A DNA stretch of 64,000 bases, from NCBI RefSeq assembly GCF_002837185.1, contig NZ_KZ477986.1, positions 235,386 through 299,385 of the forward strand, written 5' to 3'. The DNA is from Pseudomonas fluorescens (GTDB taxonomy: Bacteria > Pseudomonadota > Gammaproteobacteria > Pseudomonadales > Pseudomonadaceae). Each line of letters begins with the position of its first letter. Position 1 is the stretch's first letter. The notes under the pieces are model-generated. The model worked only from the letters and a program-made list of their open reading frames with translations, was not told the DNA's origin and searched no databases. Shown here piece after piece: positions 52,615 to 61,733 of the stretch. The position numbers and the translations under genes are program-made.

Positions 52615-54702
52615 ATGGCAAACCCGGACGCCCTGAATCAGCAGCGAGCTTCAAATCGCCTGCTGCAACCGACCGTCAAATCCCATCTGGCGTACACGCT
52701 GCTCTGCGCACTGGTCATGATGGTGATGTTCTCCCTGCTGCGCCTGGCGTTGCTGGTTTACAACCGCGAGATGATCCTCGACACACCGGCCTCCACCTTC
52801 CTGGAAGCGTTCGCCAACGGCCTGCGCCTGGATATCCGCCTGGTGATGTACCTGCTGGTCCCGCTGCTGTTGGCGTTGTTCAGCGTCCGGGCCATGGCGG
52901 CGCGCGGGTTTTTCCGGTTGTGGCTGACCGTTGCGTCCAGCATCGCGCTGTTCCTGGGCCTGATGGAGATGGACTTCTATCGCGAGTTCCACCAGCGCCT
53001 CAACGGCCTGGTCTTCCAGTATGTGAAGGAAGACCCGAAAACCGTGGTGAGCATGCTCTGGTACGGCTTCCCGGTGGTGCGCTACCTGCTGGCCTGGGCC
53101 GTGGGCACGCTGATCCTGAGCATGGCCTTCAAGGGCGCCGACCGCGCAACGCGCCCGCGCGGCCCGTTCAGTGGCGGCAGCATCGGTACGCGCCAGGTGG
53201 CGCCGTGGTACAGCCGCATTGCGGTATTCGTGGTGTGCCTGCTGGTCGCCGTGGTCGCCATCCGTGGCACCCTGCGCCAGGGCCCGCCGTTGCGTTGGGG
53301 TGACGTGTACACCACCGACTCGAACTTCGCCAACCAGTTGGGCCTTAACGGGACGCTGTCGTTGATCGGCGCGGCCAAGGCGCGTTTCTCCGCGCATCGC
53401 GACAACGTCTGGAAAGCGACCCTGGAACAACCGCTGGCCACCCAGACCGTGCGTGACATGCTGGTACTGCCGAGCGAGAAACTGGTGGATACCGACACCG
53501 CTGCCGTGCGCCGTGATTTCACGCCGCCGGCCGAGAAGACCCTGCCGATCAAGAACGTGGTCGTGATCCTGATGGAGAGCTTCGCCGGCCACTCGGTGGG
53601 CGCGCTGGGCCGTCCAGGCAATATCACGCCGTACTTCGACAAGTTGTCCAAGGAAGGCCTGCTGTTTGATCGCTTCTTCTCCAACGGCACCCACACCCAC
53701 CAGGGTATGTTCGCCACCATGGCGTGTTTCCCCAACCTGCCGGGGTTCGAATACCTGATGCAGACCCCCGAAGGCAGCCACAAGCTGTCGGGCCTGCCGC
53801 AGTTGCTGAGTGCGCGTGATTTCGACGACGTGTACGTCTACAACGGCGACTTCGCCTGGGACAACCAGTCGGGCTTCTTCAGCAACCAGGGCATGACCAA
53901 CTTCATTGGCCGCAACGACTTCGTCGATCCGGTGTTTTCCGACCCGACCTGGGGCGTGTCCGACCAGGACATGTTCAACCGTGGCCTGGAGGAACTGAAG
54001 GCCCGCGAAGGCGGAAAGCCGTTCTACGCACTGCTGCAGACCCTGTCCAACCACACACCGTACGCGTTGCCGACGCCATTGCCGGTTGAGCAGGTCACCG
54101 ACCGTGGCAGCCTCAACGAGCATTTGACGGCCATGCGTTACTCCGACTGGGCGTTGGGCCAATTCTTCGAGAAGGCCCGCAAGGAGCCGTACTTCAAGGA
54201 AACCCTGTTCGTGGTGGTGGGCGACCACGGCTTCGGCAACGAGCAGCAGATCACCGAAATGGACCTGGGCCGTTTCAACGTGCCGATGCTGATGATCGCA
54301 CCGGGCATGCAGGAAAAGTTCGGTGAGCGTGACCACACCGTGGGCACCCAGATCGATATCGTGCCGACCATCATGGGCCGCCTCGGCGGTGACACGCTGC
54401 ACCAGTGCTGGGGGCGTGACCTGCTGAACCTGCCGGAAGGCGACAAGGGCTTCGGCGTGATCAAGCCATCGGGCAGCGACCAGACCGTCGCCTTGCTGAC
54501 GGCTGACCGCGTACTTGTCCTGCCCAAGGAAATGCCACCGAAGTTGTGGCAATACGAACTGGGCGCCAACCCGACCGGCAAGGTCATCGCTGAATCGCCG
54601 GACGAAGCGGCACTCAAGCAGAAACTCGAGTCGTTCCTGCAAACCGCCACCAAGAGCCTGTTGGATAACACCGCAGGTGTCGTGGACGGTAAGCCGGACT
54701 AA
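52615..54702 (+). CDS. LTA-synthase-like membrane sulfatase/phosphoglycerol transferase
   Basis: 695 residues. Five membrane helices (about 26-45, 74-95, 103-118, 152-170, 202-217) carry a periplasmic sulfatase-fold domain from about 310. Metal and catalytic motifs: LMESFAGHSVG with E321, SNGTHTHQGMFATM with the nucleophile threonine around 359-361, and VVVGDHGFGNEQQ. In Gram-negative relatives (OpgB/OpgE-like, LTA synthase family) such enzymes move phosphoglycerol or phosphoethanolamine onto envelope glycans; the acceptor here is unknown. Confidence 0.88.
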   Translation: MANPDALNQQRASNRLLQPTVKSHLAYTLLCALVMMVMFSLLRLALLVYNREMILDTPASTFLEAFANGLRLDIRLVMYLLVPLLLALFSVRAMAARGFFRLWLTVASSIALFLGLMEMDFYREFHQRLNGLVFQYVKEDPKTVVSMLWYGFPVVRYLLAWAVGTLILSMAFKGADRATRPRGPFSGGSIGTRQVAPWYSRIAVFVVCLLVAVVAIRGTLRQGPPLRWGDVYTTDSNFANQLGLNGTLSLIGAAKARFSAHRDNVWKATLEQPLATQTVRDMLVLPSEKLVDTDTAAVRRDFTPPAEKTLPIKNVVVILMESFAGHSVGALGRPGNITPYFDKLSKEGLLFDRFFSNGTHTHQGMFATMACFPNLPGFEYLMQTPEGSHKLSGLPQLLSARDFDDVYVYNGDFAWDNQSGFFSNQGMTNFIGRNDFVDPVFSDPTWGVSDQDMFNRGLEELKAREGGKPFYALLQTLSNHTPYALPTPLPVEQVTDRGSLNEHLTAMRYSDWALGQFFEKARKEPYFKETLFVVVGDHGFGNEQQITEMDLGRFNVPMLMIAPGMQEKFGERDHTVGTQIDIVPTIMGRLGGDTLHQCWGRDLLNLPEGDKGFGVIKPSGSDQTVALLTADRVLVLPKEMPPKLWQYELGANPTGKVIAESPDEAALKQKLESFLQTATKSLLDNTAGVVDGKPD

Positions 54703-54713
54703 CGGATCGGCAA

Positions 54714-54747
54714 TAAAAAAGAGGCCTCATTGAGGCCTCTTTTTTTT
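54714..54747. terminator. Bidirectional intrinsic terminator
   Basis: GAGGCCTCA pairs with TGAGGCCTC, flanked by six A and eight T; serves the sulfatase gene and the convergent DUF3309 gene. Confidence 0.92.
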
Positions 54748-54763
54748 ACCCTTGGAAGGGGGC

Positions 54764-54916
54764 TTATATCTTGCCGAGCAACAACAGCACCAGCAGAACG
54801 ACGAGCACCACACCCAGGATACCCGACGGGCCATAACCCCAGTTACGCGAGTGCGGGAAGACCGGCAGGCCACCGACCAACAGGAGGATCAGGATAATGA
54901 TCAGAATCAGGCTCAT
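54764..54916 (-). CDS. DUF3309-type 50-residue membrane protein
   Basis: Starts MSLILIIILILLLVGGLP, has a PHSRNWGYGPSG loop and a second hydrophobic helix GILGVVLVVLLVLLLLGKI at the end. This matches the small DUF3309 family, whose role is unknown. Too short to be picked up by simple ORF length limits. AAGGAAT lies upstream of the ATG. Confidence 0.88.
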   Translation of the reverse strand: MSLILIIILILLLVGGLPVFPHSRNWGYGPSGILGVVLVVLLVLLLLGKI

Positions 54917-55245
54917 GGTTTTATTCCTTATAGGCCTTCTGTAAAGACCGGTTATTCAGCGGGAGTCTCGTCCATCTGATAATGGACGGCTTATCAACTC
55001 CGACTCTGTCATCTGATAAAAAATTCCTTATTTTTTTAAAGCATTTCGGTCGCTCGCTTATTTCTTTTAACACCTGCGCAAATGCGCCAAGTTAGTTGAA
55101 AAAGATTGAACTTAGGCTATATGCAAGTATCCGACCGGGCCCGCGGTTTGCCTGGGGCATTCATCACTTTGATGGTACATGGGCGAGGCGGGAACCTTCG
55201 CTACACTGCCGGTCACTTCCATCGTGAACCACAAGGCTACTTCCT
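54917..55245. other. 329-base gap between DUF3309 and SDR genes
   Basis: No gene seen. AT-rich in the middle (55015-55075). A small hairpin CGTCCAT/ATGGACG lies at 54969-54988, and the 10-mer CATCTGATAA occurs twice (54973 and 55010). Divergent promoters are expected here. Confidence 0.6.
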
Positions 55246-56061
55246 ATGCAAAACCGCATGATGATCACGGGCGCCGGGTCCGGTCTGGGTCGTGAAATCG
55301 CACTGCGCTGGGCCCGTGAGGGGTGGCAGCTGGCCTTGTCGGATGTCAGCGAGCCCGGCTTGCAGGAAACCCTGAGGTTGGTGCGCCAGGCCGGTGGCGA
55401 CGGTTTCATCCAGCGCTGCGATGTGCGTGACTACAGCCAGCTCACGGCGCTGGCGCAGGCGTGCGAAGTGAAGCTTGGCGGCATCGATGTGATCGTCAAT
55501 AACGCCGGTGTGGCGTCCGGTGGGTTCTTTGCCGAGCTGTCGCTCGAGGATTGGGACTGGCAGATCGCAATCAACCTGATGGGTGTGGTCAAGGGCTGCA
55601 AGGCGTTTCTGCCGCTGCTGGAACAGAGCAAGGGCCGCATCATCAACATCGCCTCGATGGCCGCGCTGATGCAGGGGCCGGCCATGAGTAACTACAACGT
55701 GGCCAAGGCCGGCGTGGTGGCGCTGTCGGAAAGCTTGCTGGTAGAACTCAAGCAGCAGGAAATCGGCGTGCATGTGGTCTGCCCGTCGTTTTTCCAGACC
55801 AATCTGCTGGATTCATTTCGTGGGCCGACCCCGGCGATGAAGGCGCAGGTGGGCAAGTTGCTCGAGAGTTCGCCGATCTCGGCGACGGATATCGCCGACT
55901 ATATTTATCAGCGCGTGAGTGAGGGCGAGTTCATGATTCTGCCCCACGAACAGGGGCGAATGGCGTGGACACTCAAGCAGAAAAACCCGCAGTTGCTGTA
56001 TGACGAGATGACGCTGATGGCGGACAAGATGCGCGCCAAGGCGCAGGCCTTAAAGGGCTGA
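55246..56061 (+). CDS. Short-chain dehydrogenase/reductase
   Basis: 271 residues, classical SDR. NAD(P)-binding TGAGSGLG (8-15), NNAG (85-88), catalytic S137, Y150 and K154 (YNVAK). Acts on an unknown alcohol/ketone; the C-terminal part (190-260) should set specificity. An ATG four codons later is an alternative start. Confidence 0.92.
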   Translation: MQNRMMITGAGSGLGREIALRWAREGWQLALSDVSEPGLQETLRLVRQAGGDGFIQRCDVRDYSQLTALAQACEVKLGGIDVIVNNAGVASGGFFAELSLEDWDWQIAINLMGVVKGCKAFLPLLEQSKGRIINIASMAALMQGPAMSNYNVAKAGVVALSESLLVELKQQEIGVHVVCPSFFQTNLLDSFRGPTPAMKAQVGKLLESSPISATDIADYIYQRVSEGEFMILPHEQGRMAWTLKQKNPQLLYDEMTLMADKMRAKAQALKG

Positions 56062-56189
56062 TAGGGGTGCGGTCTGTCAGGCAAATTACCTATGCCTGTA
56101 GGTGATGCCTGATTTGGCCGCGAGCCATTGCTGGTTGCGCTACAAACACTCAAGGTCAGGGTCCTGATATTCGAAAAAGGACAACCGCC

Positions 56190-56393
56190 ATGCTGGTCTT
56201 GAGCCGCGTTTTAGGCGAAAGCATTTCCATCGGCGATGATATCGCTTTGCACATTCTTGAAGTCAGTGCCAACCACGTGAAGTTCGGTATCGCAGCGCCG
56301 GCAGGCGTCAGCGTGCATCGCGCCGAGGTGTACCGCAAAATCCTCGAACGCCAGGCCAGGGCCGCTCGCGCGGTGCCCGTGCCCAACCCGTAG
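56190..56393 (+). CDS. Divergent CsrA/Rsm-family RNA-binding protein
   Basis: 67 residues. CsrA fold with MLVLSRVLGESISIGDDI and the conserved VHRAEVY (R44) that contacts GGA motifs in mRNA. It differs from RsmA/RsmE at several RNA-contact positions: the second Arg of LTRR is Val, and VRIG is VKFG. The tail (RQARAARAVPVPNP) is basic and proline-ended. Probably an additional paralogue, not the main RsmA. AAGGAC ribosome site. Confidence 0.88.
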   Translation: MLVLSRVLGESISIGDDIALHILEVSANHVKFGIAAPAGVSVHRAEVYRKILERQARAARAVPVPNP

Positions 56394-56401
56394 CGTCCCC
56401 G

Positions 56402-56629
56402 TCAATCAAACAGGTGCTTGGGCACGTCGTGCTTGAGCATCAGTTGGCATTGCTCGCTTTCCGGGTCGAACACAATCAGCGCCTGGCCCTTGGTCAATGC
56501 CTGACGCACGCGCAGTACCCGGGTTTCCAGCGGTGTGTCGTCGCCATTGTCGGTGCCATCGCGGGTGACGAAGTCTTCGATGAGGCGGGTCAGGGTGTCG
56601 ACTTCAAGCGCGTCGTAGGGGATCAGCAT
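56402..56629 (-). CDS. YheU/UPF0270-family protein
   Basis: 75 residues, MLIPYDALEVDTLTRLIEDFVTRDGTD..., the conserved start of the YheU family, ending DVPKHLF-D. Small cytoplasmic protein of unknown function. ATG at 56629 preferred to one six codons upstream. Converges on the CsrA paralogue with 8 bases between. Confidence 0.92.
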   Translation of the reverse strand: MLIPYDALEVDTLTRLIEDFVTRDGTDNGDDTPLETRVLRVRQALTKGQALIVFDPESEQCQLMLKHDVPKHLFD

Positions 56630-56645
56630 ATAAGCCTCAGGGGTC

Positions 56646-56676
56646 AAGTCCCGGCGATGCTACTGTGCCGGGACTT
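56646..56676. other. Hairpin between yheU and the M42 peptidase gene
   Basis: AAGTCCCGGC pairs with GCCGGGACTT around 11 bases. T-rich only on the plus strand (TTTTGTTT), while both genes are on the minus strand, so its use as a terminator is unclear. Confidence 0.45.
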
Positions 56677-56704
56677 TTGTTTCCAGTGTCGGGCGTTTCC
56701 AGTA

Positions 56705-57904
56705 TCAGCTGTTGCCGGCGTCGGCCTTGTTCCCGACCAGGCTGTCCACCGACGGCACCCTGGTATCGCTCTCCATCTGCGTCTCATGTTCGATCTGATG
56801 GCTGAAGCGGTCCAGGGAGCCTTGTGCCGGTTGCGCGTCGCTGGCGAATACCGGCGGGCTGAGGATATACGCGCCGAGCAGCCGACTCAGCGCCGCCAGG
56901 CTGTCGATGTGAGTGCGCTCGTAACCGTGGGTGGCATCGCAACCGAACGCCAGCAGGGCGGTGCGAATGTCATGCCCGGCGGTGACCGCCGAATGCGCGT
57001 CGCTGAAGTAATAGCGGAACAGATCGCGCCGCACCGGCAGGTCGTTATCGGCCGCCAGGCGCAGCAAATGCCGTGACAGGTGATAGTCATACGGCCCGCC
57101 GGAATCCTGCATCGCCACGCTCACCGCGTGCTCGCTGGAATGCTGGCCCGGAGCGACCGGGGCGATGTCGATGCCGACGAACTCACTCACATCCCAGGGC
57201 AGGGCGGCGGCGGCACCGCTGCCGGTTTCCTCGGTGATGGTGAACAGCGGGTGGCAGTCGATGAGCAGCGGTTCGCCGCTGTCGATGATGGCCTTGAGCG
57301 CAGCGAGCAGGGCGGCGACGCCGGCCTTGTCGTCCAGGTGACGTGCGCTGATGTGGCCGCTTTCGGTGAACTCCGGCAGTGGGTCGAATGCCACGTAGTC
57401 ACCGACGCTGATCCCCAGGGAATCGCAATCGGCACGGGTCGCACAGTAGGCGTCCAGGCGCAGTTCCACATGGTCCCAGCTCACCGGCATTTCATCCACG
57501 GCGGTGTTGAACGCGTGCCCGGAGGCCATCAGTGGCAGCACGCTGCCGCGAATCACGCCGTTGTCGGTGAACAGGCTGACGCGGCTGCCTTCGGCAAAGC
57601 GGCTTGACCAGCAGCCGACCGGCGCCAGGGTCAGGCGACCGTTGTCCTTGATGGCGCGCACGGCGGCGCCGATGGTGTCCAGGTGCGCGGAGACGGCGCG
57701 GTCAGGGCTGTTTTTCTGGCCCTTGAGGGTCGCGCGAATCGTGCCGCGCCGGGTCATTTCAAACGGGATGCCAAGCTCTTCCAGGCGTTCGGCGACGTAG
57801 CGCACGATGGTGTCGGTGAAGCCGGTGGGGCTGGGAATGGCGAGCATTTCCAGCAGCACTTTCTGCAGGTAGGCCAGGTCGGGTTCGGGAATGGTTCGGG
57901 TCAT
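56705..57904 (-). CDS. M42-type peptidase of the NAGGN system
   Basis: 399 residues, zinc aminopeptidase-like fold. Metal motifs: SAHLDTIGA, RHLDDKAGVAALLAAL, TITEETGSGAA, and a late SDAHSA. It matches the osmoprotectant NAGGN-system M42 peptidases that accompany asnO and ngg; the role is probably turnover of the dipeptide amide. Third gene of the minus-strand operon, 172 bases after ngg with REP sequence between. Confidence 0.9.
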   Translation of the reverse strand: MTRTIPEPDLAYLQKVLLEMLAIPSPTGFTDTIVRYVAERLEELGIPFEMTRRGTIRATLKGQKNSPDRAVSAHLDTIGAAVRAIKDNGRLTLAPVGCWSSRFAEGSRVSLFTDNGVIRGSVLPLMASGHAFNTAVDEMPVSWDHVELRLDAYCATRADCDSLGISVGDYVAFDPLPEFTESGHISARHLDDKAGVAALLAALKAIIDSGEPLLIDCHPLFTITEETGSGAAAALPWDVSEFVGIDIAPVAPGQHSSEHAVSVAMQDSGGPYDYHLSRHLLRLAADNDLPVRRDLFRYYFSDAHSAVTAGHDIRTALLAFGCDATHGYERTHIDSLAALSRLLGAYILSPPVFASDAQPAQGSLDRFSHQIEHETQMESDTRVPSVDSLVGNKADAGNS

Positions 57905-57977
57905 GGAAACTCCTGATGAGTTGAGGGCATCGATGGTTTCGATGAGGTAAGGGGGAATGTCGTTGCCTTCACCGGCC

Positions 57978-58056
57978 TCATCGGGGGCAAACCCCCTCCC
58001 ACCTTTGATAGGTGAACACCGTCAGATGTGGGAGGGGGGCTTGCCCCCGATAGCGG
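57978..58056. repeat. REP pair in reversed order
   Basis: ATCGGGGGCAAACCCCCTCCCAC comes first and GTGGGAGGGGGGCTTGCCCCC second, 20 bases apart, so the tails face inwards, the opposite of the usual REPIN. It lies between ngg and the M42 gene inside the operon. Confidence 0.8.
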
Positions 58057-58076
58057 TTTCACATTCAACACATTCC

Positions 58077-59822
58077 TCAAGCGGCCGGCTGACTGTGTGG
58101 AAACAACAAATCCACAAACTTCTCAGCGGTCGGTTGCGGTTCATGGTTGGCCAGCCCGGCGCGCTCATTGGCTTCGATAAACACGTACTCCGGCTGGTCG
58201 GCGGCAGGGACCATCAGGTCCAGGCCAACCATGGGGATATCCAGGGCGCGGGCTGCACGCACAGCCGCATCCACCAGGGTCGGATGCAAAATGGCCGTGA
58301 CATCTTCCAGGCACCCGCCGGTGTGCAGGTTGGCGGTGCGGCGCACGGCCAGTTGCTCGCCACGGGGCAGGACGCTGTCGTAGTCGTAGCCGGCGGCCTT
58401 GAGGGTGCGCTCGGTTTCCGCGTCCAGGGGGATCTTGCTTTCGCCATCGGTGGCAGCCTGACGACGGCGGCTTTGCGCTTCGATCAATGCACGAATCGAA
58501 TGCTGACCGTCACCCATCACTTCGGCAGGGCGGCGAATCGCCGCGGCGACCACTTCGAAGCCAATCACCAGAATGCGCAGGTCCAGACCCTCGTGGAAGC
58601 TCTCGAGCAACACGCGGCTGTCGAACTGGCGCGCCGCTTCGATGGCTTGCTGCACCTCCTCGAAAGTCTGCAGATCCACCGCCACGCCCTGGCCCTGCTC
58701 GCCATCGAGCGGCTTGACCACGATGCGTTGATGTTCGTCGAGAAACTCCAGGTTGTCGTCGGCGCTGCCCGCCAGTTGCTGCGCCGGCAACTTCAAACCG
58801 GCGGCCTTGAGCACCTTGTGGGTCAGGCTTTTGTCCTGGCACAGGGTCATGCTGATGGCGCTGGTCAAGTCGCTCAGCGACTCGCGGCAGCGCACGCGGC
58901 GCCCGCCGTGGCTGAGGGTGAACAGGCCGGCATCGGCATCGTCCACCTGCACGTCGATGCCGCGTCGATGGGCTTCTTCGACAATGATCCGTGCATAAGG
59001 ATTGAACCCCGCCTGCGGCCCAGGGCCGAGAAACAGCGGCTGGTTGATGCCGTTCTTGTGCTTGATGGCGAACGTGGTCAGCGCACGAAAGCCCAGCTTG
59101 GCGTAGAGGCTCTTGGCCTGGCGGTTATCGTGCAACACCGACAGGTCCAGATAGCTCAAGCCACGGCTCATGAAGTGCTCCACCAGATGGCGCACCAGCA
59201 CTTCACCCACGCCGGGCCGTGTGCATTGCGGGTCTACCGCCAGGCACCACAGGCTGCAACCGTTTTCCGGGTCATGGAACGCTTTCTGATGGTTCAGGCC
59301 CATGACGCTGCCGATGACCGCGCCGCTGTCCTCATCTTCCGCCAGCCAGTACACCGGGCCGCCTTGATGGCGCGGCGTCAGGCGTTCGGCGTCAATAGGC
59401 AGCATGCCGCGGCCCTGATAGAGCAGGTTCACCGCCTGCCAGTCGGCTTCGCTCTGCACGCGACGGATCCGAAAACCGCGGAACACACGGGTAGCGGGAC
59501 GGTAGTCACTGAACCACAGGCGCAGGGTGTCGGACGGGTCGAGGAACAACTGCTGTGGATCGATGCCGAGGATCTGCTGGGGCGCGGCCACATACAGCGC
59601 AATATCGCGCTCGCCGGCCTGTTCGTTGAGCAGTTCCTGGGCAAGGCTGGCGGGGTCGGGGAAGGTGTGCCCGATCAACAAACGCCCCCAACCGCAATGC
59701 ACGGCAATCGGTTCGGGGCCTTGCGCGCTGCCGTCTTCGGCAAGCCGCGCCTGCAGACGCTCGTAGGTCGGCGCCTGGCCCTTGAGCAAGCGTTGGCTGT
59801 ACGCCGCGGCGTTAGGTTTCAT
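58077..59822 (-). CDS. ngg: N-acetylglutaminylglutamine synthetase
   Basis: 581 residues. Fusion of a GNAT acetyltransferase domain (about 110-290, with LAVDPQCTRPGVGEVLVRHLV as acetyl-CoA loop) and an ATP-grasp ligase domain (about 300-575, with VVKPLDGEQGQGVAV and VFIEANERAGLANH). It acetylates and joins two glutamines to give the precursor of the osmolyte NAGGN. Three bases separate it from asnO. Corresponds to PA3460. Confidence 0.94.
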   Translation of the reverse strand: MKPNAAAYSQRLLKGQAPTYERLQARLAEDGSAQGPEPIAVHCGWGRLLIGHTFPDPASLAQELLNEQAGERDIALYVAAPQQILGIDPQQLFLDPSDTLRLWFSDYRPATRVFRGFRIRRVQSEADWQAVNLLYQGRGMLPIDAERLTPRHQGGPVYWLAEDEDSGAVIGSVMGLNHQKAFHDPENGCSLWCLAVDPQCTRPGVGEVLVRHLVEHFMSRGLSYLDLSVLHDNRQAKSLYAKLGFRALTTFAIKHKNGINQPLFLGPGPQAGFNPYARIIVEEAHRRGIDVQVDDADAGLFTLSHGGRRVRCRESLSDLTSAISMTLCQDKSLTHKVLKAAGLKLPAQQLAGSADDNLEFLDEHQRIVVKPLDGEQGQGVAVDLQTFEEVQQAIEAARQFDSRVLLESFHEGLDLRILVIGFEVVAAAIRRPAEVMGDGQHSIRALIEAQSRRRQAATDGESKIPLDAETERTLKAAGYDYDSVLPRGEQLAVRRTANLHTGGCLEDVTAILHPTLVDAAVRAARALDIPMVGLDLMVPAADQPEYVFIEANERAGLANHEPQPTAEKFVDLLFPHSQPAA

Positions 59823-59825
59823 TGA

Positions 59826-61598
59826 TCAGATTCCTTGTTCGCTGAGCCACAGGTTCAGCGCCGCCAGTTGCCACAGCTTGGAGCCGCGCAACGGGGTCAA
59901 TTGGCCTTGTGGGTCCGTCAGCAGGCGGTCGAGCATGGCGGGGTTGAACAGGCCACGGTCCTGGCTCGGGTCCAGCAGCAGCTCGCGCACCCAGTTCAGG
60001 GTGTCGCCTTGCAAGTGCTTGAGGCCCGGCACCGGGAAGTAGCCTTTCTTGCGGTCGATCACTTCGCTGGGGATTACCCGGCGCGCAGCTTCCTTGAGCA
60101 CCTGCTTGCCACCGTCGGGCAGCTTGAACTTGCCCGGCACGCGGGCCGACAGTTCCACCAGGCGGTAGTCGAGGAATGGCGTGCGTGCTTCCAGACCCCA
60201 GGCCATGGTCATGTTGTCGACGCGTTTGACCGGGTCGTCCACCAGCATCACGGTGCTGTCCAGGCGCAGGGCCTTGTCGACGGCGGCATCAGCCCCCGGC
60301 ATCGCGAAATGTTCGCGCACGAAGTCCCCGGCGGCGTCGTTGGCGGTCAGCCATTTCGGCGCGACGGTAGCGGCGTAGTCGTCGTAGCTGCGGTCGAAAA
60401 ACGCGTCGCGATAAGCCGCATACGGATCGCTGGCGCCGTCCACCTGCGGGTACCAGTGGTAACCGGCGAACAACTCGTCGGCGCCCTGGCCGCTCTGCAC
60501 CACCTTGCAATGCTTGGCCACTTCCCGCGACAGCAGGTAGAAGGCGATGCAGTCATGGCTGACCATCGGCTCGCTCATGGCGCGGAATGCTGCCGGCAGT
60601 TGCTCGATGATCTCGCTTTCGGCGATGCGCAACTGATGGTGACGGGTACCGTAATGCTTGGCGATCAGGTCAGAATACTGGAACTCGTCGCCGCGCTCGC
60701 CGCCGGCATCTTCAAAGCCGATGGAGAAGGTCGACAAATCCTCTACGCCCACTTCGCGCAGCAGGCCGACGAGCATGCTCGAGTCGACGCCACCGGAGAG
60801 CAGCACGCCGACATCCACGGCTGCACGTTGGCGGATCGCGACGGCTTCGCGGGTGCTGTCGAGTACGCGATTGGTCCAGTCTTCCAGGGTCAGGTGTTTT
60901 TCATCTTCGTGGGGGCCGTAGGGCAGGGTCCACCAGGTTTGCTGTTCAGTCTTGCCGCTGGCGTCGATGCGCATCCAGCTCGCCGGTGGCAGTTTTTCAA
61001 TGCCCGCCAGCAGCGTGCGCGGTGCAGGCACCACGGCATGGAAGTTCAGGTAGTGATTGAGGGCCACCGGGTCGAGGATCGGGTTGATATCGCCGCCCTT
61101 GAGCAGCGCCGGCAAGGCCGAGGCAAAGCGCAGGCGCTGGCCGGTGCGCGACAGGTACAGTGGTTTGACGCCGAGACGGTCACGGGCGATGAACAGACGC
61201 TGCGCATCGCGCTCCCAGATGGCGAACGCGAACATGCCGTTGAGCTTGGGCAGGAGTGCTTCGCCCCAGGCGTGATAGCCCTTGAGCAGCACTTCGGTGT
61301 CACCGCCGGAATAGAAGGCGTAGCCGAGGGCTTCCAGCTCTTGGCGCAGTTCAGGGAAATTGTAGATTGCGCCATTGAAGGCCAGGGACAGCCCCAGTTG
61401 GGCGTCGACCATCGGTTGGGCGGAGCCGTCCGACAGGTCCATGATTTTCAGGCGGCGATGGCCCAGGGCAATCGGCCCTTGGGCATGAAAGCCCCAGGCG
61501 TCGGGGCCACGGGGGGCGAGGTGATGCGTGATGCGTTCCACGGCTGCCAGGTCGGCAGGTTGATGATCAAAGCGTAACTCGCCAGCTAATCCACACAT
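59826..61598 (-). CDS. asnO: N-acetylglutaminylglutamine amidotransferase
   Basis: 590 residues, asparagine-synthetase-type. Class II glutaminase with nucleophile C2 (MCGLAGEL), then a synthetase domain with the PP-loop VLLSGGVDSSMLVGLL. It amidates the dipeptide carboxyl group to complete NAGGN, used under salt stress. ATG at 61598 fixed by the catalytic Cys2; the 12-codon upstream extension was rejected. First gene of the operon asnO-ngg-M42; corresponds to PA3459. Confidence 0.95.
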   Translation of the reverse strand: MCGLAGELRFDHQPADLAAVERITHHLAPRGPDAWGFHAQGPIALGHRRLKIMDLSDGSAQPMVDAQLGLSLAFNGAIYNFPELRQELEALGYAFYSGGDTEVLLKGYHAWGEALLPKLNGMFAFAIWERDAQRLFIARDRLGVKPLYLSRTGQRLRFASALPALLKGGDINPILDPVALNHYLNFHAVVPAPRTLLAGIEKLPPASWMRIDASGKTEQQTWWTLPYGPHEDEKHLTLEDWTNRVLDSTREAVAIRQRAAVDVGVLLSGGVDSSMLVGLLREVGVEDLSTFSIGFEDAGGERGDEFQYSDLIAKHYGTRHHQLRIAESEIIEQLPAAFRAMSEPMVSHDCIAFYLLSREVAKHCKVVQSGQGADELFAGYHWYPQVDGASDPYAAYRDAFFDRSYDDYAATVAPKWLTANDAAGDFVREHFAMPGADAAVDKALRLDSTVMLVDDPVKRVDNMTMAWGLEARTPFLDYRLVELSARVPGKFKLPDGGKQVLKEAARRVIPSEVIDRKKGYFPVPGLKHLQGDTLNWVRELLLDPSQDRGLFNPAMLDRLLTDPQGQLTPLRGSKLWQLAALNLWLSEQGI

Positions 61599-61733
61599 AA
61601 GTTCCTTACCGGTTTTTCCGTTGGGGAGGGTCAATACTCAATACGCCTTAAAGGGCGCGTACCCAGAAACTGACCCAGTGCTATGCGCGGAGTTTTAGAT
61701 CAATAAGTTATAAAGCAAACTGCCATGAGGTCA

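Noticed and set aside
12860..58056. REP/REPIN copies as a possible CRISPR array
   Set aside because: Repeats are dispersed singly between genes, palindromic and without regular spacers; no cas genes.
57957..59825. 622-codon plus-strand frame opposite ngg
   Set aside because: Begins inside REP sequence and is antisense to a well-recognised gene.
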